A stretch of DNA of 64,000 nt from Thioalkalivibrio sp. ALE31 (GTDB lineage: Bacteria; Pseudomonadota; Gammaproteobacteria; Ectothiorhodospirales; Ectothiorhodospiraceae). How positions within the stretch are numbered: position 1 is the first letter of the stretch; each line of letters opens with the position of its first letter. Both the position numbers and the translations under genes were made by a program. This document shows positions 27,859-36,746 of the stretch, piece after piece. Location of the stretch: the NCBI RefSeq assembly GCF_000377405.1, contig NZ_KB905025.1, forward strand, positions 26,339 to 90,338, written 5' to 3'. The notes beneath the pieces are model-generated. The model was not told the DNA's origin. It saw only the letters and a list, made by a program, of their open reading frames with translations, and ran no database searches.

Positions 27859-29313
27859 ATGCCGACCAAGAGTCTTCACGATCCCTTTGACGCCAATGCC
27901 GACCTGCGCCATGGCTCCAGCTGCCGCCACGGCCATACCGGCCCCGGGAGCTGCAGTTGCTTCGACACCGCGTCCCCGGACCTGGAAGAAAAACTGGAGC
28001 AGCGCGCCACCCATGACCCCGTGCAGGCCGACGCCCACCAGACCGGCGAGGACCTGAGCGACGAGGGCATGATCGACCGCGCCGTGGAAAGCGCCATCGT
28101 CCGCGGCATGTTCGGCCACAACGAGATCAACCGTCGCCGCTTCCTGCAGATGCTGGGCGGCGGCACCGTGGCCGCGGCCCTGGGTTCCATCCTGCCGCTG
28201 GAGAAGGTGAAGGCCGCGATCAAGGACGGCGGGCCGCTGGAGAAGACCAAGCTGCGCGTCGGCTTCGTGCCGATCACCTGCGCCACCCCGATCATCATGG
28301 CCCACCCGATGGGCTTCTACGAGCGCCACGGCCTCGACGTGGACGTGATCAAGACCGCCGGCTGGGCCGTCGCCCGCGACATGTCGCTGTCGGGTGAATA
28401 CGACGCCTCGCACATGCTCTCGCCGATGCCGCTGTCCATGACCCTGGGCTCGGGCTCCTCGCGCGAGCACTACATCATGCCGGCGGTCGAGAACATCAAC
28501 GGCCAGGCCATCACCCTGCACAACAAGCACAAGGACAAGCGTGACCCGAAGGACTGGAAGGGCTTCACCTTCGCCGTGCCCTTCGAGTACTCCATGCACA
28601 ACTTCCTGCTGCGCTACCTGGTCGCCGAGCACGGGCTGGACCCGGATCGCGATATCAGCATCCGCGTCGTCCCGCCGCCGGAGATGGTGGCCAACCTGCG
28701 CGCCGAGAACGTCGACGGCTACCTGGCCCCCGACCCGTTCAACCAGCGCGCGGTCTGGGACGGCATCGGCTTCATTCACATGCTGACCAAGGATATCTGG
28801 GATGGGCACCCGTGCTGCGCGTTCGCCTGCTCCGCGGCCTGGGCCGACGAGCATCCCAACACCTTCGGGGCCCTGTTCCGCTCGCTGATCGAGGCCACCC
28901 AGTACAGCTCGGACATCAACAACCGCGCCGAGATCGCCGAGGCCATCTCCCCGCGCGCTTACCTCAACCAGCCGCAATCGGTGGTCGAACAGGTGCTCAC
29001 CGGTCGCTACGCCGACGGCCTGGGCAACGTGCAGAACGACCCGCACCGGATCGACTTCGACCCCTTTCCCTGGCACTCGATGGCGACCTGGATCCTCACC
29101 CAGATGAAGCGCTGGGGGTACGTGGATCGAGACTTCGACTACAACCGCCTGGCCGAAGACGTCTTCCTGGCCAGCGAATGTGCCGAGGTGATGACCGAGC
29201 TGGGCTACGAGGCCCCCAGCGACACGTACAAGAACTTCGAGATCATGGGCAAGGTGTTCGACTACACCGACCCGGAAGGCTATCTCGACAGCTTCGAAAT
29301 CCGCAGGAGCTAA
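27859..29313 (+). CDS. NrtA/CmpA-like binding protein with long Cys/His-rich head (set 2)
   Basis: This 484-residue binding protein has about 90 residues ahead of its Tat motif (NRRRFLQ, residues 91-97; the hydrophobic core follows as GGGTVAAALGS). That head contains a His/Cys cluster, HGSSCRHGHTGPGSCSC, and an acidic helix. The mature part has LRVGFVPITCATPIIMAHPMGFYERHGLDVD and RIDFDPFPWHSMATWIL, the CmpA/NrtA pattern, plus DIWDGHPCCAFAC as in the set 1 protein. A head this long before a Tat signal is unusual and could bind metal in the cytoplasm before export. It opens the operon that ends with cyanase. Confidence 0.9.
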   Translation: MPTKSLHDPFDANADLRHGSSCRHGHTGPGSCSCFDTASPDLEEKLEQRATHDPVQADAHQTGEDLSDEGMIDRAVESAIVRGMFGHNEINRRRFLQMLGGGTVAAALGSILPLEKVKAAIKDGGPLEKTKLRVGFVPITCATPIIMAHPMGFYERHGLDVDVIKTAGWAVARDMSLSGEYDASHMLSPMPLSMTLGSGSSREHYIMPAVENINGQAITLHNKHKDKRDPKDWKGFTFAVPFEYSMHNFLLRYLVAEHGLDPDRDISIRVVPPPEMVANLRAENVDGYLAPDPFNQRAVWDGIGFIHMLTKDIWDGHPCCAFACSAAWADEHPNTFGALFRSLIEATQYSSDINNRAEIAEAISPRAYLNQPQSVVEQVLTGRYADGLGNVQNDPHRIDFDPFPWHSMATWILTQMKRWGYVDRDFDYNRLAEDVFLASECAEVMTELGYEAPSDTYKNFEIMGKVFDYTDPEGYLDSFEIRRS

Positions 29314-29316
29314 GCC

Positions 29317-30165
29317 ATGTTGAGCAATCTCAACTTCCGGGCGACCGTCCTGTCGCTGGTGATGCTCGTGGTCTTCCTGGGTGTGTGGCAGCTCGCCACC
29401 GCCCCGGAGGTCCTCGCGCCTCAGCAGGGCGAGCTGAGCGAATACGAACGTCTGACCGGTGGCGGTGCTCAGCAGAGTTCGGGCAGCGGCATTCCGGCCC
29501 CAACGCAGGTGTTCAGCCACGCCTTCAGCGAACTGAGCAACCCGTTCTACGACGCGGGCCCGAACGACAAGGGCATCGGGATCCAGCTGGCCTACTCGAT
29601 CTACCGGGTCCTGCTGGGCTTTGCGCTGGCCGCGCTGATCGCCATCCCGCTCGGCTTCGTGATCGGCATGTCGCCACTATTGAACAAGGCGTTCGATCCC
29701 TACATCCAGATCCTCAAGCCGATCTCGCCGCTCGCCTGGATGCCGCTCGCCCTGTTCGTGATCCGCGATTCCAACATGTCGGCGATCTTCGTGATCTTCA
29801 TCTGCTCGATCTGGCCGATGCTGGTCAACACGGCCTACGGCGTCGCCTCGGTGCGCAATGACTGGCTGAACGTGGCGAAGACCCACGAGCTATCCAACCT
29901 GCGGACGGCCTTCACGGTGATCCTGCCCGCCGCGGCCCCGACCATCCTGACCGGCATGCGCATCTCCATCGGCATTGCCTGGCTGGTCATCGTCGCCGCC
30001 GAGATGCTCGTGGGCGGCACCGGCATCGGCTACTACATCTGGAACGAGTGGAACAACCTCGATCTCGCCAGCGTGATCTTCGCGATCATCATGATCGGCA
30101 TTGTCGGCTTCCTGCTGGATGCCTCCCTCGCCCAGGCCACCAAACTCGTGCGCTACGCCGACTGA
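29317..30165 (+). CDS. NrtB-type ABC transporter permease (set 2)
   Basis: This 282-residue permease starts three bases after the binding-protein stop. An N-terminal membrane helix is followed by about 75 mostly polar residues with a Gln/Ser/Gly-rich stretch (GGGAQQSSGSGIPAPTQVF). The core then shows ISPLAWMPLALFVIRD and the cytoplasmic loop VAKTHELSNLRTAFTVILPAA. The fold and spacing match cyanobacterial NrtB/CmpB. Gene order binding protein-permease-ATPase differs from set 1 (ATPase first), so the two sets are not a simple tandem copy. Confidence 0.92.
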   Translation: MLSNLNFRATVLSLVMLVVFLGVWQLATAPEVLAPQQGELSEYERLTGGGAQQSSGSGIPAPTQVFSHAFSELSNPFYDAGPNDKGIGIQLAYSIYRVLLGFALAALIAIPLGFVIGMSPLLNKAFDPYIQILKPISPLAWMPLALFVIRDSNMSAIFVIFICSIWPMLVNTAYGVASVRNDWLNVAKTHELSNLRTAFTVILPAAAPTILTGMRISIGIAWLVIVAAEMLVGGTGIGYYIWNEWNNLDLASVIFAIIMIGIVGFLLDASLAQATKLVRYAD

Positions 30166-30194
30166 GTCGGCGCAGCCCAACCAGGAGTACAACC

Positions 30195-31106
30195 ATGAGC
30201 AAGGGATTCCTCGAAATCGAGAACCTGAGCCAGCGTTTCCCGCAGCCCGACTCGAACGACCTGATGACGGTGTTCGAGGGGGTCGACCTGGACATCGAAA
30301 AGGGCGAATTCGTCTGCCTGATCGGTCACTCCGGCTGCGGCAAGTCCACCATCCTCAACGTGCTCGCCGGCCTGGCCACCCCCACCGACGGCAACGTGAT
30401 CATGGACAACAAGGAGATCAAGGGCCCGAGCCTCGACCAGGGCGTGATCTTCCAGAACCACAGCCTGCTGCCCTGGCTGTCGGCCCGCGACAACGTGATG
30501 TTCGCGGTGCGCGCCCGCTGGCCGCACTGGAGCAAGGCCAAGCGCCGCGAACACGCGGAGAAGTATCTGCACATGGTGGGCCTGGATCATGCGATGGACC
30601 GCAAGCCCGCTCAGCTCTCCGGGGGCATGCGCCAGCGCGTCGGGATTGCCCGCGCCTTTGCCATTGAACCCAAGCTGCTGCTGATGGACGAGCCGTTCGG
30701 GGCCCTGGACGCCCTGACCCGCGGCGTCATCCAGGAAGAACTCCTGAAGATCTGGTCGGAGACCCACCAGACCGTGTTCATGATCACCCACGACGTGGAC
30801 GAGGCGATCCTGCTGGCCGACCGCGTGCTGCTGATGACCAACGGTCCGCATGCCCAGGTCGCCGAGTCGGTCAAGATCGACATCCCGCGCCCGCGGAAAC
30901 GGGCCACCCTGCATCAGGAGGAGGCCTACTACCCGATCCGCAACCACCTGGTGGACTTCCTGGTGGACGGCGCCAAGGCGATGTCCGCGAAGGCGCAGGA
31001 GGCGGCCGCCCGCGGCGAAAATCCGCGCCACCGTCCGCGCATCGTCAACCCGGCCCGGCCCGAGGCCGATCCCGAACCCGGCCCGCGCATGGTCCGCGCG
31101 GTCTGA
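30195..31106 (+). CDS. NrtD/CmpD-type ABC transporter ATPase (set 2)
   Basis: This 303-residue ATPase has Walker A GHSGCGKST at residues 44-52, signature LSGGMRQR at 141-148, Walker B LLLMDEP at 161-167 and MITHDVDEA. SLLPWLSARDNV is typical of NrtD/CmpD. The last 45 residues are Arg/Pro-rich and poorly structured. ATG at 30195 follows AGGAG. Cyanase starts 33 bp downstream. Confidence 0.92.
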   Translation: MSKGFLEIENLSQRFPQPDSNDLMTVFEGVDLDIEKGEFVCLIGHSGCGKSTILNVLAGLATPTDGNVIMDNKEIKGPSLDQGVIFQNHSLLPWLSARDNVMFAVRARWPHWSKAKRREHAEKYLHMVGLDHAMDRKPAQLSGGMRQRVGIARAFAIEPKLLLMDEPFGALDALTRGVIQEELLKIWSETHQTVFMITHDVDEAILLADRVLLMTNGPHAQVAESVKIDIPRPRKRATLHQEEAYYPIRNHLVDFLVDGAKAMSAKAQEAAARGENPRHRPRIVNPARPEADPEPGPRMVRAV

Positions 31107-31139
31107 ACCCTTTCCTCTATCCCTTTCAAGGAGCACACG

Positions 31140-31586
31140 ATGAGTCTCAGCAAGAGCGCCATGACCACCACCATCCTCGAGGCGAAAGAGAACCGCGGCA
31201 CCACCTGGGCCGCGATCGCCGAGGCCACCGGGTTGCACGAGGTCTATGTGACCTCCGCCTGCTACGGCATGAATCACCTGGAGAGCGACCAGGCCGACAA
31301 ACTGGCCACTTTCCTGGGGCTTGGCCCGGAAGTCGCCCAGGCCCTGCAGGTCTTCCCGCACAAGGACTGGGACAAGACCATCCCGACCGACCCGGTGCTC
31401 TACCGCTTCTACGAGGCCATCAACGTCTACGGCGACACCATGAAGGCCCTGATCCACGAGAAGTTCGGTGACGGCATCATGAGCGCGATCGACTTCACCA
31501 TGGACATCGACAAGGTCGAGGACCCCAAGGGCGACCGCGTCAAAATCACCTGGAACGGCAAGTTCCTGCCGTACAAGAGCTGGTAA
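31140..31586 (+). CDS. cynS: Cyanate hydratase (cyanase)
   Basis: This 148-residue enzyme converts cyanate and bicarbonate to ammonia and CO2 through carbamate. The catalytic residues are visible as Arg89, Glu92 (LYRFYEAINVYG) and Ser115 (GDGIMSAIDF), equal to E. coli Arg96, Glu99 and Ser122. The N-terminal helical domain carries TTWAAIAEATGLHEVYVTSA. A good AAGGAG lies before the ATG and a strong terminator follows. As the last gene of an importer operon it shows that cyanate, taken up or produced inside, is used as a nitrogen source or detoxified. No cynT-like carbonic anhydrase is adjacent. Confidence 0.96.
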   Translation: MSLSKSAMTTTILEAKENRGTTWAAIAEATGLHEVYVTSACYGMNHLESDQADKLATFLGLGPEVAQALQVFPHKDWDKTIPTDPVLYRFYEAINVYGDTMKALIHEKFGDGIMSAIDFTMDIDKVEDPKGDRVKITWNGKFLPYKSW

Positions 31587-31620
31587 CTCTCTGACCCGAC
31601 GCCCTTCTACCGAAAACAAA

Positions 31621-31646
31621 AAAGGCCTGCGAAAGCAGGCCTTTTT
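31621..31646. terminator. Intrinsic terminator between cynS and tRNA-Ala
   Basis: AAAGGCCTGC, loop GAAA, then GCAGGCCTTTTT forms a perfect hairpin with T-runs on both strands, so it can end both the cynS transcript (plus) and the tRNA transcript (minus). Confidence 0.9.
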
Positions 31647-31654
31647 CAGGTGTT

Positions 31655-31730
<76 letters not shown>

Positions 31731-31900
31731 AAACAGGACGCGCATTCTAGCAACTCCACCGGGTGGCGGGAAGCCCCGTCCGCGCAACTTTCGCTTCAGC
31801 GTACGGCCCGCGAAATCGCCTTTTCGAGCGACACGTCACGGAAGCCGGGGCTGGACTGGGTCTAGGATTGAGGCATGTCCGTCAGTCACCTCCAGCACCC

Positions 31901-32200
31901 AGGGAAACACGGATCCATGTACACGCTCGCGTTGGCACCCCAGGTTTTCCGAGACAAGGCGCGGTCCGCAGCCGGTAGTGATTCTACCGGCCCGTTTTTG
32001 ATGGATGCGGGCCGCAATGCAGGATCGGGGAACCTGGGGTGCCAACCCCGAAGGGGCTCGGCCGCCCGTTGTGACCAAAAACGGGCGCGCGCACGGCGTT
32101 GCGGCTCCCTTGTGCAGAATGACTGCACCGCAGTCACCGCGCCTTGTTCGCACGCAAAAGCGACTCGAGCGCGAGCGTGTACATGGATCCGTGTTTCCCT
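31901..32200. repeat. Structured repeat element, copy B
   Basis: This 300-bp element is closed by a perfect 31-bp inverted repeat (31901-31931 with 32170-32200). It shares order, orientation and interior sequence with copy A at 5088-5371. In P2 the arm GTTGGCACCCCAGG pairs with CCTGGGGTGCCAAC. A hairpin GCCGGTAG/CTACCGGC and the conserved GTGCAGAATGACTGCAC follow. The possible crossing pair ACAAGGCGC (31954) with GCGCCTTGT (32139) is kept. Two hairpins are longer than in copy A (GGCCCG/CGGGCC and GCCCGTT/AACGGGC). It lies between tRNA-Ala and the phosphodiesterase-like gene. The gap 31731-32278 holds nothing else that I can see. Confidence 0.85.
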
Positions 32201-32278
32201 AGGGGCGTCCGGCCTCGGCTCGCACTCCCCCAATCCAGCCGCGGGACGGCCCGCCGCCGGCTGGATATACTACCCCGC

Positions 32279-33058
32279 ATGAGCTTGACCGTTCGCATCC
32301 TGGGCGCCAGCGGCGGGATCGGCCCGGGCCGGCGCACCACGTCGATCCTTATCGATGACGATGTCCTGATCGATGCCGGCAGCGGCGTCGGGGACCTGAG
32401 CCTGGACGAACTCCGCCGCATTCGCCACGTGTTCCTGACCCACTCGCATCTGGATCACATCGCCTTCCTCCCGATGCTGGCGGACATGGTCTACAGCGCG
32501 GATGCCACGCCCATTCACGTCCACGGCCTGCCCGCCACGCTGAAGGCCCTGTGCGATCACGTGTTCAACTGGGTGATCTGGCCGGACTTCACCCGCCTGC
32601 CCCGCCCCGACCAGCCCCTGATCCGGCTGGAGACCGTGCAGCCAGGACAGAGCATCGCGGTGGATCAGCGCGAGATTTGCGTGCTGCCGGCGCGCCACAC
32701 CGTTCCCGCGGTTGGCTACAGCGTCACCAACGACGACGGCGCAGCCTTTGCCTTCAGCGGCGACACCACCTCCTCGCACCAGCTCTGGCCGGCCCTGAAC
32801 GCCCTGCCCAATCTCGACCTGCTGATGATCGAGACCGGCCTCCCGGACGAGATGGAGGGCATGGCCGACCTCGCCAAGCACTACACCCCGCAGCACCTGG
32901 GGGAGGATCTCGCCATGCTGGAGCATCGCCCGCGGATCGCCATCACCCACCTCAAGCCCGGCCATGAACAGGCCATCCGCCAGCAGCTGGCCCGCTCCCC
33001 TCACCACGACGGCATGATCTTCCTGCACGGCGACGAGCGCTTCGTACTCGGCACCTGA
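32279..33058 (+). CDS. Metallo-beta-lactamase-fold class II cyclic-nucleotide phosphodiesterase-like hydrolase
   Basis: This 259-residue cytoplasmic hydrolase has the intact zinc motif THSHLDHIAFLP, then AFSGDTTSS and ITHLKPGHEQ. The arrangement resembles class II 3',5'-cyclic nucleotide phosphodiesterases (ILGASGGIGPGRRTTSIL at the N-terminus). ATG at 32279 is the first start after the repeat element. A frame continuing upstream into the repeat is not credible. It precedes phoB by 129 bp without overlap. Substrate is not proved; other phosphodiester or RNase Z-like substrates are possible. Confidence 0.8.
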   Translation: MSLTVRILGASGGIGPGRRTTSILIDDDVLIDAGSGVGDLSLDELRRIRHVFLTHSHLDHIAFLPMLADMVYSADATPIHVHGLPATLKALCDHVFNWVIWPDFTRLPRPDQPLIRLETVQPGQSIAVDQREICVLPARHTVPAVGYSVTNDDGAAFAFSGDTTSSHQLWPALNALPNLDLLMIETGLPDEMEGMADLAKHYTPQHLGEDLAMLEHRPRIAITHLKPGHEQAIRQQLARSPHHDGMIFLHGDERFVLGT

Positions 33059-33136
33059 AGCATGGCACACAGTGCGCAGACACACGGGCCACGGCCCTTC
33101 GTGTCTGCACCACCCGATATCCGCAGGTTCACATGC

Positions 33137-33154
33137 CTGTAACATGGCTGTTAT
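33137..33154 (+). promoter_or_regulatory. Pho box upstream of phoB
   Basis: CTGTAAC and CTGTTAT are separated by four bases (ATGG), giving the 11-bp phase of PhoB boxes. The site is 34 bp before the phoB ATG and implies autoactivation under phosphate limitation. Confidence 0.7.
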
Positions 33155-33187
33155 CTAATGCCGACCAGGCAATCACGAGACGGGACC

Positions 33188-33877
33188 ATGGCCACTCGAA
33201 TTCTGCTGGTGGAGGATGACGTCGCAATCCGCGAAATGCTGCAGCTGCCGTTCCAGAAGGCAGGCTACGAGGTGCGCGAGGCCGGCGACGTGCGTAACGC
33301 CAAATCCCTCCTGCTGGAAGACCCGCCGGACCTGATCCTGCTGGACTGGATGCTGCCCGACATCAGCGGCATCGACTGGGCCCGCACCCTGAAGGCCAGC
33401 CCGGTCACCAAGGACATCCCGCTGATCATGCTGACCGCGCGCGGCGAGGAAGAGGACCGCGTGCGCGGCCTGGATGTCGGCGCCGACGACTACGTAACCA
33501 AACCGTTCTCGCCGCGCGAGCTGGTCGCGCGCATGAAGGCGGTGCTGCGACGCACCTCGCCCACTACCAGCGAGGAACCGGTCGAGATCGAGGGCCTGCG
33601 CCTGGATCCGGTCTCGCACCGCATCACCGGCAATGGCGAACCCATCAGCATGGGCCCCACGGAATACAACCTTCTGCACTTCTTCATGACCCACCAGGAC
33701 CGCGTGTTCAGCCGCGAACAGCTTCTGGACAAAGTCTGGGGCACCAACGTGTACGTCGAGGAACGCACGGTAGACGTACACATCCGCCGCCTGCGCAAGG
33801 CGCTGGCCGACACCGGCCATGATCACCTGGTGCAGACCGTGCGCGGTTCGGGGTACCGTTTCTCGCAACACCCCTGA
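33188..33877 (+). CDS. phoB: Phosphate regulon response regulator PhoB
   Basis: A 229-residue OmpR-family regulator with the same length as E. coli PhoB. The receiver has acidic residues Asp10/Asp11, phospho-acceptor Asp53 (LLDWMLPD) and Lys105 (TKPFSP). The C-terminal winged helix has [20 protein letters not shown] and [19 protein letters not shown]. It would bind the Pho boxes at 33137, 35419 and 36654. phoR follows after 15 bases. Confidence 0.96.
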   Translation: MATRILLVEDDVAIREMLQLPFQKAGYEVREAGDVRNAKSLLLEDPPDLILLDWMLPDISGIDWARTLKASPVTKDIPLIMLTARGEEEDRVRGLDVGADDYVTKPFSPRELVARMKAVLRRTSPTTSEEPVEIEGLRLDPVSHRITGNGEPISMGPTEYNLLHFFMTHQDRVFSREQLLDKVWGTNVYVEERTVDVHIRRLRKALADTGHDHLVQTVRGSGYRFSQHP

Positions 33878-33892
33878 CCTTCGGCGGTCCCC

Positions 33893-35236
33893 GTGCAGCC
33901 CCGCAAGACCTGGCCCGACATCCTCATTACCAGCCTGCTGATCGCGCTGCCGATCCTGGCGCTTGGCTGGGCAACCGGCCAGTTCTGGCCCACGGTGGCC
34001 TTCCTGCTGGGCGCGGCCCTGGCCTGGAATATCGCCAACCTGCTGTGGCTGGAGACCTGGCTGCGCCGTGGCGGGCGCGCCGAGCCCCCCGATGTGCGTG
34101 GGCTCTGGGGCGTGATCTTCGATCAGCTCTACCGCCGCCGCAAACGCCACGAGAATCGGGTGCATCGGCTGCGCCAGCTCCTGGAACGCTACCGCGACTC
34201 GGCCCGCGCGATGCCCGACGCGGTCGTGGTCCTCAACGACGACCTGCGCATCGAGTGGATCAACGATATGGCTTGCCAGCTGCTCGGGCTCGAGTGGCCG
34301 CGTGACGAGGGCCAGCGCATCACCCACCTGCTGCGCCACCCGGAATTCCTCACCTTCATGGAACGCGCCCGCGAGTCGCTGGCGCGGGTCACCGTGCCGT
34401 CGCCGCTGGATGACGAGCGCCAGCTGGAGATGCGCATGCTCCCCTACGGCGATGCGCAGTACCTCCTCCTGGCGCGCGACACCACTCACCTGCACCGGCT
34501 GGAGGTGATGCGCCGCGACTTCATCGCGAATGTCTCGCACGAGCTGCGCACGCCGCTGACCGTGCTCTACGGCGTTACCGAGACACTGGAAGACGCACTG
34601 GAGGACCAGCCGGAACTGACCCGCTCGGTGCAGATGCTGCGCGAACAGTCGGAACGCATGAAGCTGCTGGTGGACGACCTGCTACTGCTCTCGCGCCTGG
34701 AAACCGGCGAAACCACCGGCCCGCAGGACTGGTTCAACCCGCTACCGATGCTGCAGAAACTGACCGAGGAGGCACGGCTGCTGTCGGGCACGGAGGCCCA
34801 TCGGATCGTCCTTGACGCCGACCCCACGCTGGAATTCCGGGGGAATTCGGACGAGCTGCGTTCCGCCTGCGCGAACCTGATGTTCAATGCGGTCAAGTAC
34901 ACCCCCGGCGGGACCACAATCACCCTGAAATGGCGAGCCGATCCTGACGGTGCGCGCCTGATCGTCGACGACACCGGCCCCGGCATCGCCAGCCATCACC
35001 TCGGTCGGCTGACCGAACGCTTCTACCGGGTCGACGCCGGACGCACTCAGTCCCGCGGCGGCACCGGACTGGGGCTTGCCATCGTCAAGCACGTCCTTGC
35101 CCGCCACGACGGCCACCTCGCGATCGAGAGCCAGGTCGGCCAGGGCAGCCGCTTCACCTGCCTGTTCCCTCTGAGCCGCATTCGCCACGCCGAAGCCGCC
35201 GACCGGTCCAGCCAGGAAGACCCGGCGGGCGCCTGA
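33893..35236 (+). CDS. phoR: Phosphate regulon sensor kinase PhoR
   Basis: This 447-residue histidine kinase has two N-terminal membrane segments (residues about 9-50), a short charged linker and a PAS-like domain (about 105-200). HisKA follows with His216 in NVSHELRTPLTVLYG, then an ATPase domain with NLMFNAVKYTPGG, DDTGPGI and GGTGLGLAIVKHVL. It lacks a large periplasmic loop, as in other PhoR proteins that sense through PstSCAB-PhoU. The start is GTG at 33893. Confidence 0.95.
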   Translation: MQPRKTWPDILITSLLIALPILALGWATGQFWPTVAFLLGAALAWNIANLLWLETWLRRGGRAEPPDVRGLWGVIFDQLYRRRKRHENRVHRLRQLLERYRDSARAMPDAVVVLNDDLRIEWINDMACQLLGLEWPRDEGQRITHLLRHPEFLTFMERARESLARVTVPSPLDDERQLEMRMLPYGDAQYLLLARDTTHLHRLEVMRRDFIANVSHELRTPLTVLYGVTETLEDALEDQPELTRSVQMLREQSERMKLLVDDLLLLSRLETGETTGPQDWFNPLPMLQKLTEEARLLSGTEAHRIVLDADPTLEFRGNSDELRSACANLMFNAVKYTPGGTTITLKWRADPDGARLIVDDTGPGIASHHLGRLTERFYRVDAGRTQSRGGTGLGLAIVKHVLARHDGHLAIESQVGQGSRFTCLFPLSRIRHAEAADRSSQEDPAGA

Positions 35237-35276
35237 CGAGCATCCACAAGGTTCACGGTCCCGGGCCATCCGGACC

Positions 35277-35348
35277 GATTGCCGCGTCGCTGCGCTCCTC
35301 GCAATGACTGCTACAGCAACCCGTCATTGCGAGCGCAGCGAAGCAATC
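35277..35348. repeat. Intergenic palindrome between phoR and pstS
   Basis: GATTGCCGCGTCGCTGCGCT runs toward CTCGCAATGAC, then after a short spacer GTCATTGCGAGCGCAGCGAA returns toward GCAATC, forming a long imperfect hairpin. The GTCATTGCGAG motif recurs at 40746, 40878 and 62615. The 302-bp gap also holds the pstS Pho box. Confidence 0.7.
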
Positions 35349-35418
35349 TACCGGGCATAGCCCGGGTCTGGCCGGACCCACATCCCCGATCGCCGCGCTG
35401 CCGCAGTAGCCCGCCACA

Positions 35419-35446
35419 TGTCACACCGCTGTCATGTTGCCGTCAC
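35419..35446 (+). promoter_or_regulatory. Pho box upstream of pstS
   Basis: TGTCAC (35419), TGTCAT (35430) and CGTCAC (35441) recur every 11 bp, as in tandem PhoB half-sites. pstS begins 93 bp after the last unit. Confidence 0.75.
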
Positions 35447-35538
35447 GCAACTGCAAGCAAGCCTCCCGATAATCCCGCATCAAGGACCGACCGATCGGCT
35501 CCGAACAAACCTCAAAGCAAGCACCAGGGAGTACACCC

Positions 35539-36507
35539 ATGCTGTTCAAGCGCACGATTCTCGCCGCCGCCGCGGCCGCCGCCCTCGCCATCACCCCGGC
35601 GATGGCCGATGTCGACCCCAACCTGCCGGCCTATCAGGCTGTCAGCGGGATCTCCGGCAACCTGTCCAGCGAAGGCTCGGACACCCTGAACAACCTGATG
35701 GCGCTGTGGGCCGAGGAGTTCCAGGACTTCTACCCGAACGTCAACATCCAGATCCAGGGCGCCGGCACCTCCACCGCCCCGCCCGCCCTGACCGAAGGCA
35801 CCGCAGACTTCGGCCCGATGTCCCGCCAGCCGCGCGACAGCGAGCAGGCCGCGTTCGAAGAGCGTCACGGCTACGAGATGACCCTGGTGCCGGTCGCCAT
35901 CGACTCCATCGCGGTCTACGTCAACCGTGACAACCCGATCGAGGGCATGTCCATCGCCGACGTGGATGCGGTGTTCTCCTCGACTCGCCGCTGCGGCGGT
36001 GCCGAGGACATCACCCGCTGGGGCCAGCTGGGTCTGGAAGGCTCCTGGGCCAACCGCGACATCACCATCTACGGTCGTAACGCGGTCTCCGGTACCTACG
36101 GCTACTTCCGTCAGCACGCCCTGTGTGACGGCGACTTCAAGAACGCCGTGAACGAGCAGCCCGGTTCCGCCTCCGTGGTCCAGGGGGTCGCCGAGTCCCT
36201 GAACGGCATCGGCTACTCCGGCATCGGCTACCTGACCTCCGGCGTGCGCACCGTTGCCCTGGGCGAGAACGAAGGCGAATACTTCGAGCCGACCGCCGAG
36301 AACGCCGCGTCTGGCGACTACCCGCTGTCCCGCTTCCTGTACGTCGCGGTCAACAAGCACCCGGAAGACGGTCTCGCCCCGCGCCAGGCCGAGTTCCTGA
36401 AGATGGTGCTGTCCAAGGAAGGCCAGGAAGTGGTCGTGCGTGACGGCTTCGTGCCGCTGCCCGAGACCGTCGCCCAGCGCCAGCGCGAAGCCCTCGGCCT
36501 CGAGTAA
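35539..36507 (+). CDS. pstS: Phosphate-binding periplasmic protein PstS
   Basis: This 322-residue protein has a signal peptide cleaved near AMADVD. Phosphate-site segments are visible: [38 protein letters not shown] and [12 protein letters not shown]. It delivers phosphate to PstC/PstA. The phosphate-site pattern belongs to the PstS group with an SSEGSDT loop rather than the E. coli form. A terminator follows, so pstS can be expressed more than the downstream genes. Confidence 0.95.
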   Translation: MLFKRTILAAAAAAALAITPAMADVDPNLPAYQAVSGISGNLSSEGSDTLNNLMALWAEEFQDFYPNVNIQIQGAGTSTAPPALTEGTADFGPMSRQPRDSEQAAFEERHGYEMTLVPVAIDSIAVYVNRDNPIEGMSIADVDAVFSSTRRCGGAEDITRWGQLGLEGSWANRDITIYGRNAVSGTYGYFRQHALCDGDFKNAVNEQPGSASVVQGVAESLNGIGYSGIGYLTSGVRTVALGENEGEYFEPTAENAASGDYPLSRFLYVAVNKHPEDGLAPRQAEFLKMVLSKEGQEVVVRDGFVPLPETVAQRQREALGLE

Positions 36508-36590
36508 ACACTGCCACAGGAGTCTGCCGGCGGGGCTTCACCCCCAAGGCCGCTCCCACCGCGATCATCGGCCGCGGCCGAGACCGCACA

Positions 36591-36619
36591 AGGCCCGGAC
36601 TCCGTCCGGGCCTTTTTTT
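36591..36619 (+). terminator. Intrinsic terminator after pstS
   Basis: AGGCCCGGAC, loop TCC, GTCCGGGCCT and a run of T. The hairpin is perfect and lies before the separate Pho box of pstC. Confidence 0.92.
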
Positions 36620-36653
36620 GTGCCGCCAAGCCTTCCCATTGGCGTTCAAACGG

Positions 36654-36682
36654 CTGTCACGTAGCTGTCACCGTTCTGTCAC
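36654..36682 (+). promoter_or_regulatory. Triple Pho box upstream of pstC
   Basis: Three perfect CTGTCAC units begin at 36654, 36665 and 36676, in exact 11-bp phase. This is the best PhoB site in the window and gives pstCAB-phoU its own phosphate-controlled promoter. Confidence 0.9.
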
Positions 36683-36746
36683 GAAGCGCCCGTAGCATGC
36701 ACGCCATCTCAAGCCTTCCGCCTGCCGACCCTCAGGGGAATCCCGA

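Noticed and set aside
26233..29520. 1095-codon minus-strand open frame across the sigma-54 activator and second binding protein
   Set aside because: It is antisense to two clear genes, with no family motif, and is explained by biased codon use on the coding strand.
31836..32153. Antisense open frames in both structured repeats that give similar peptides (starting MRTRRGD)
   Set aside because: The similarity follows from the shared repeat DNA. The frames cross the paired arms, lack ribosome-binding sites, and in copy A continue into thrS. Stem changes follow pairing, not codon rules.
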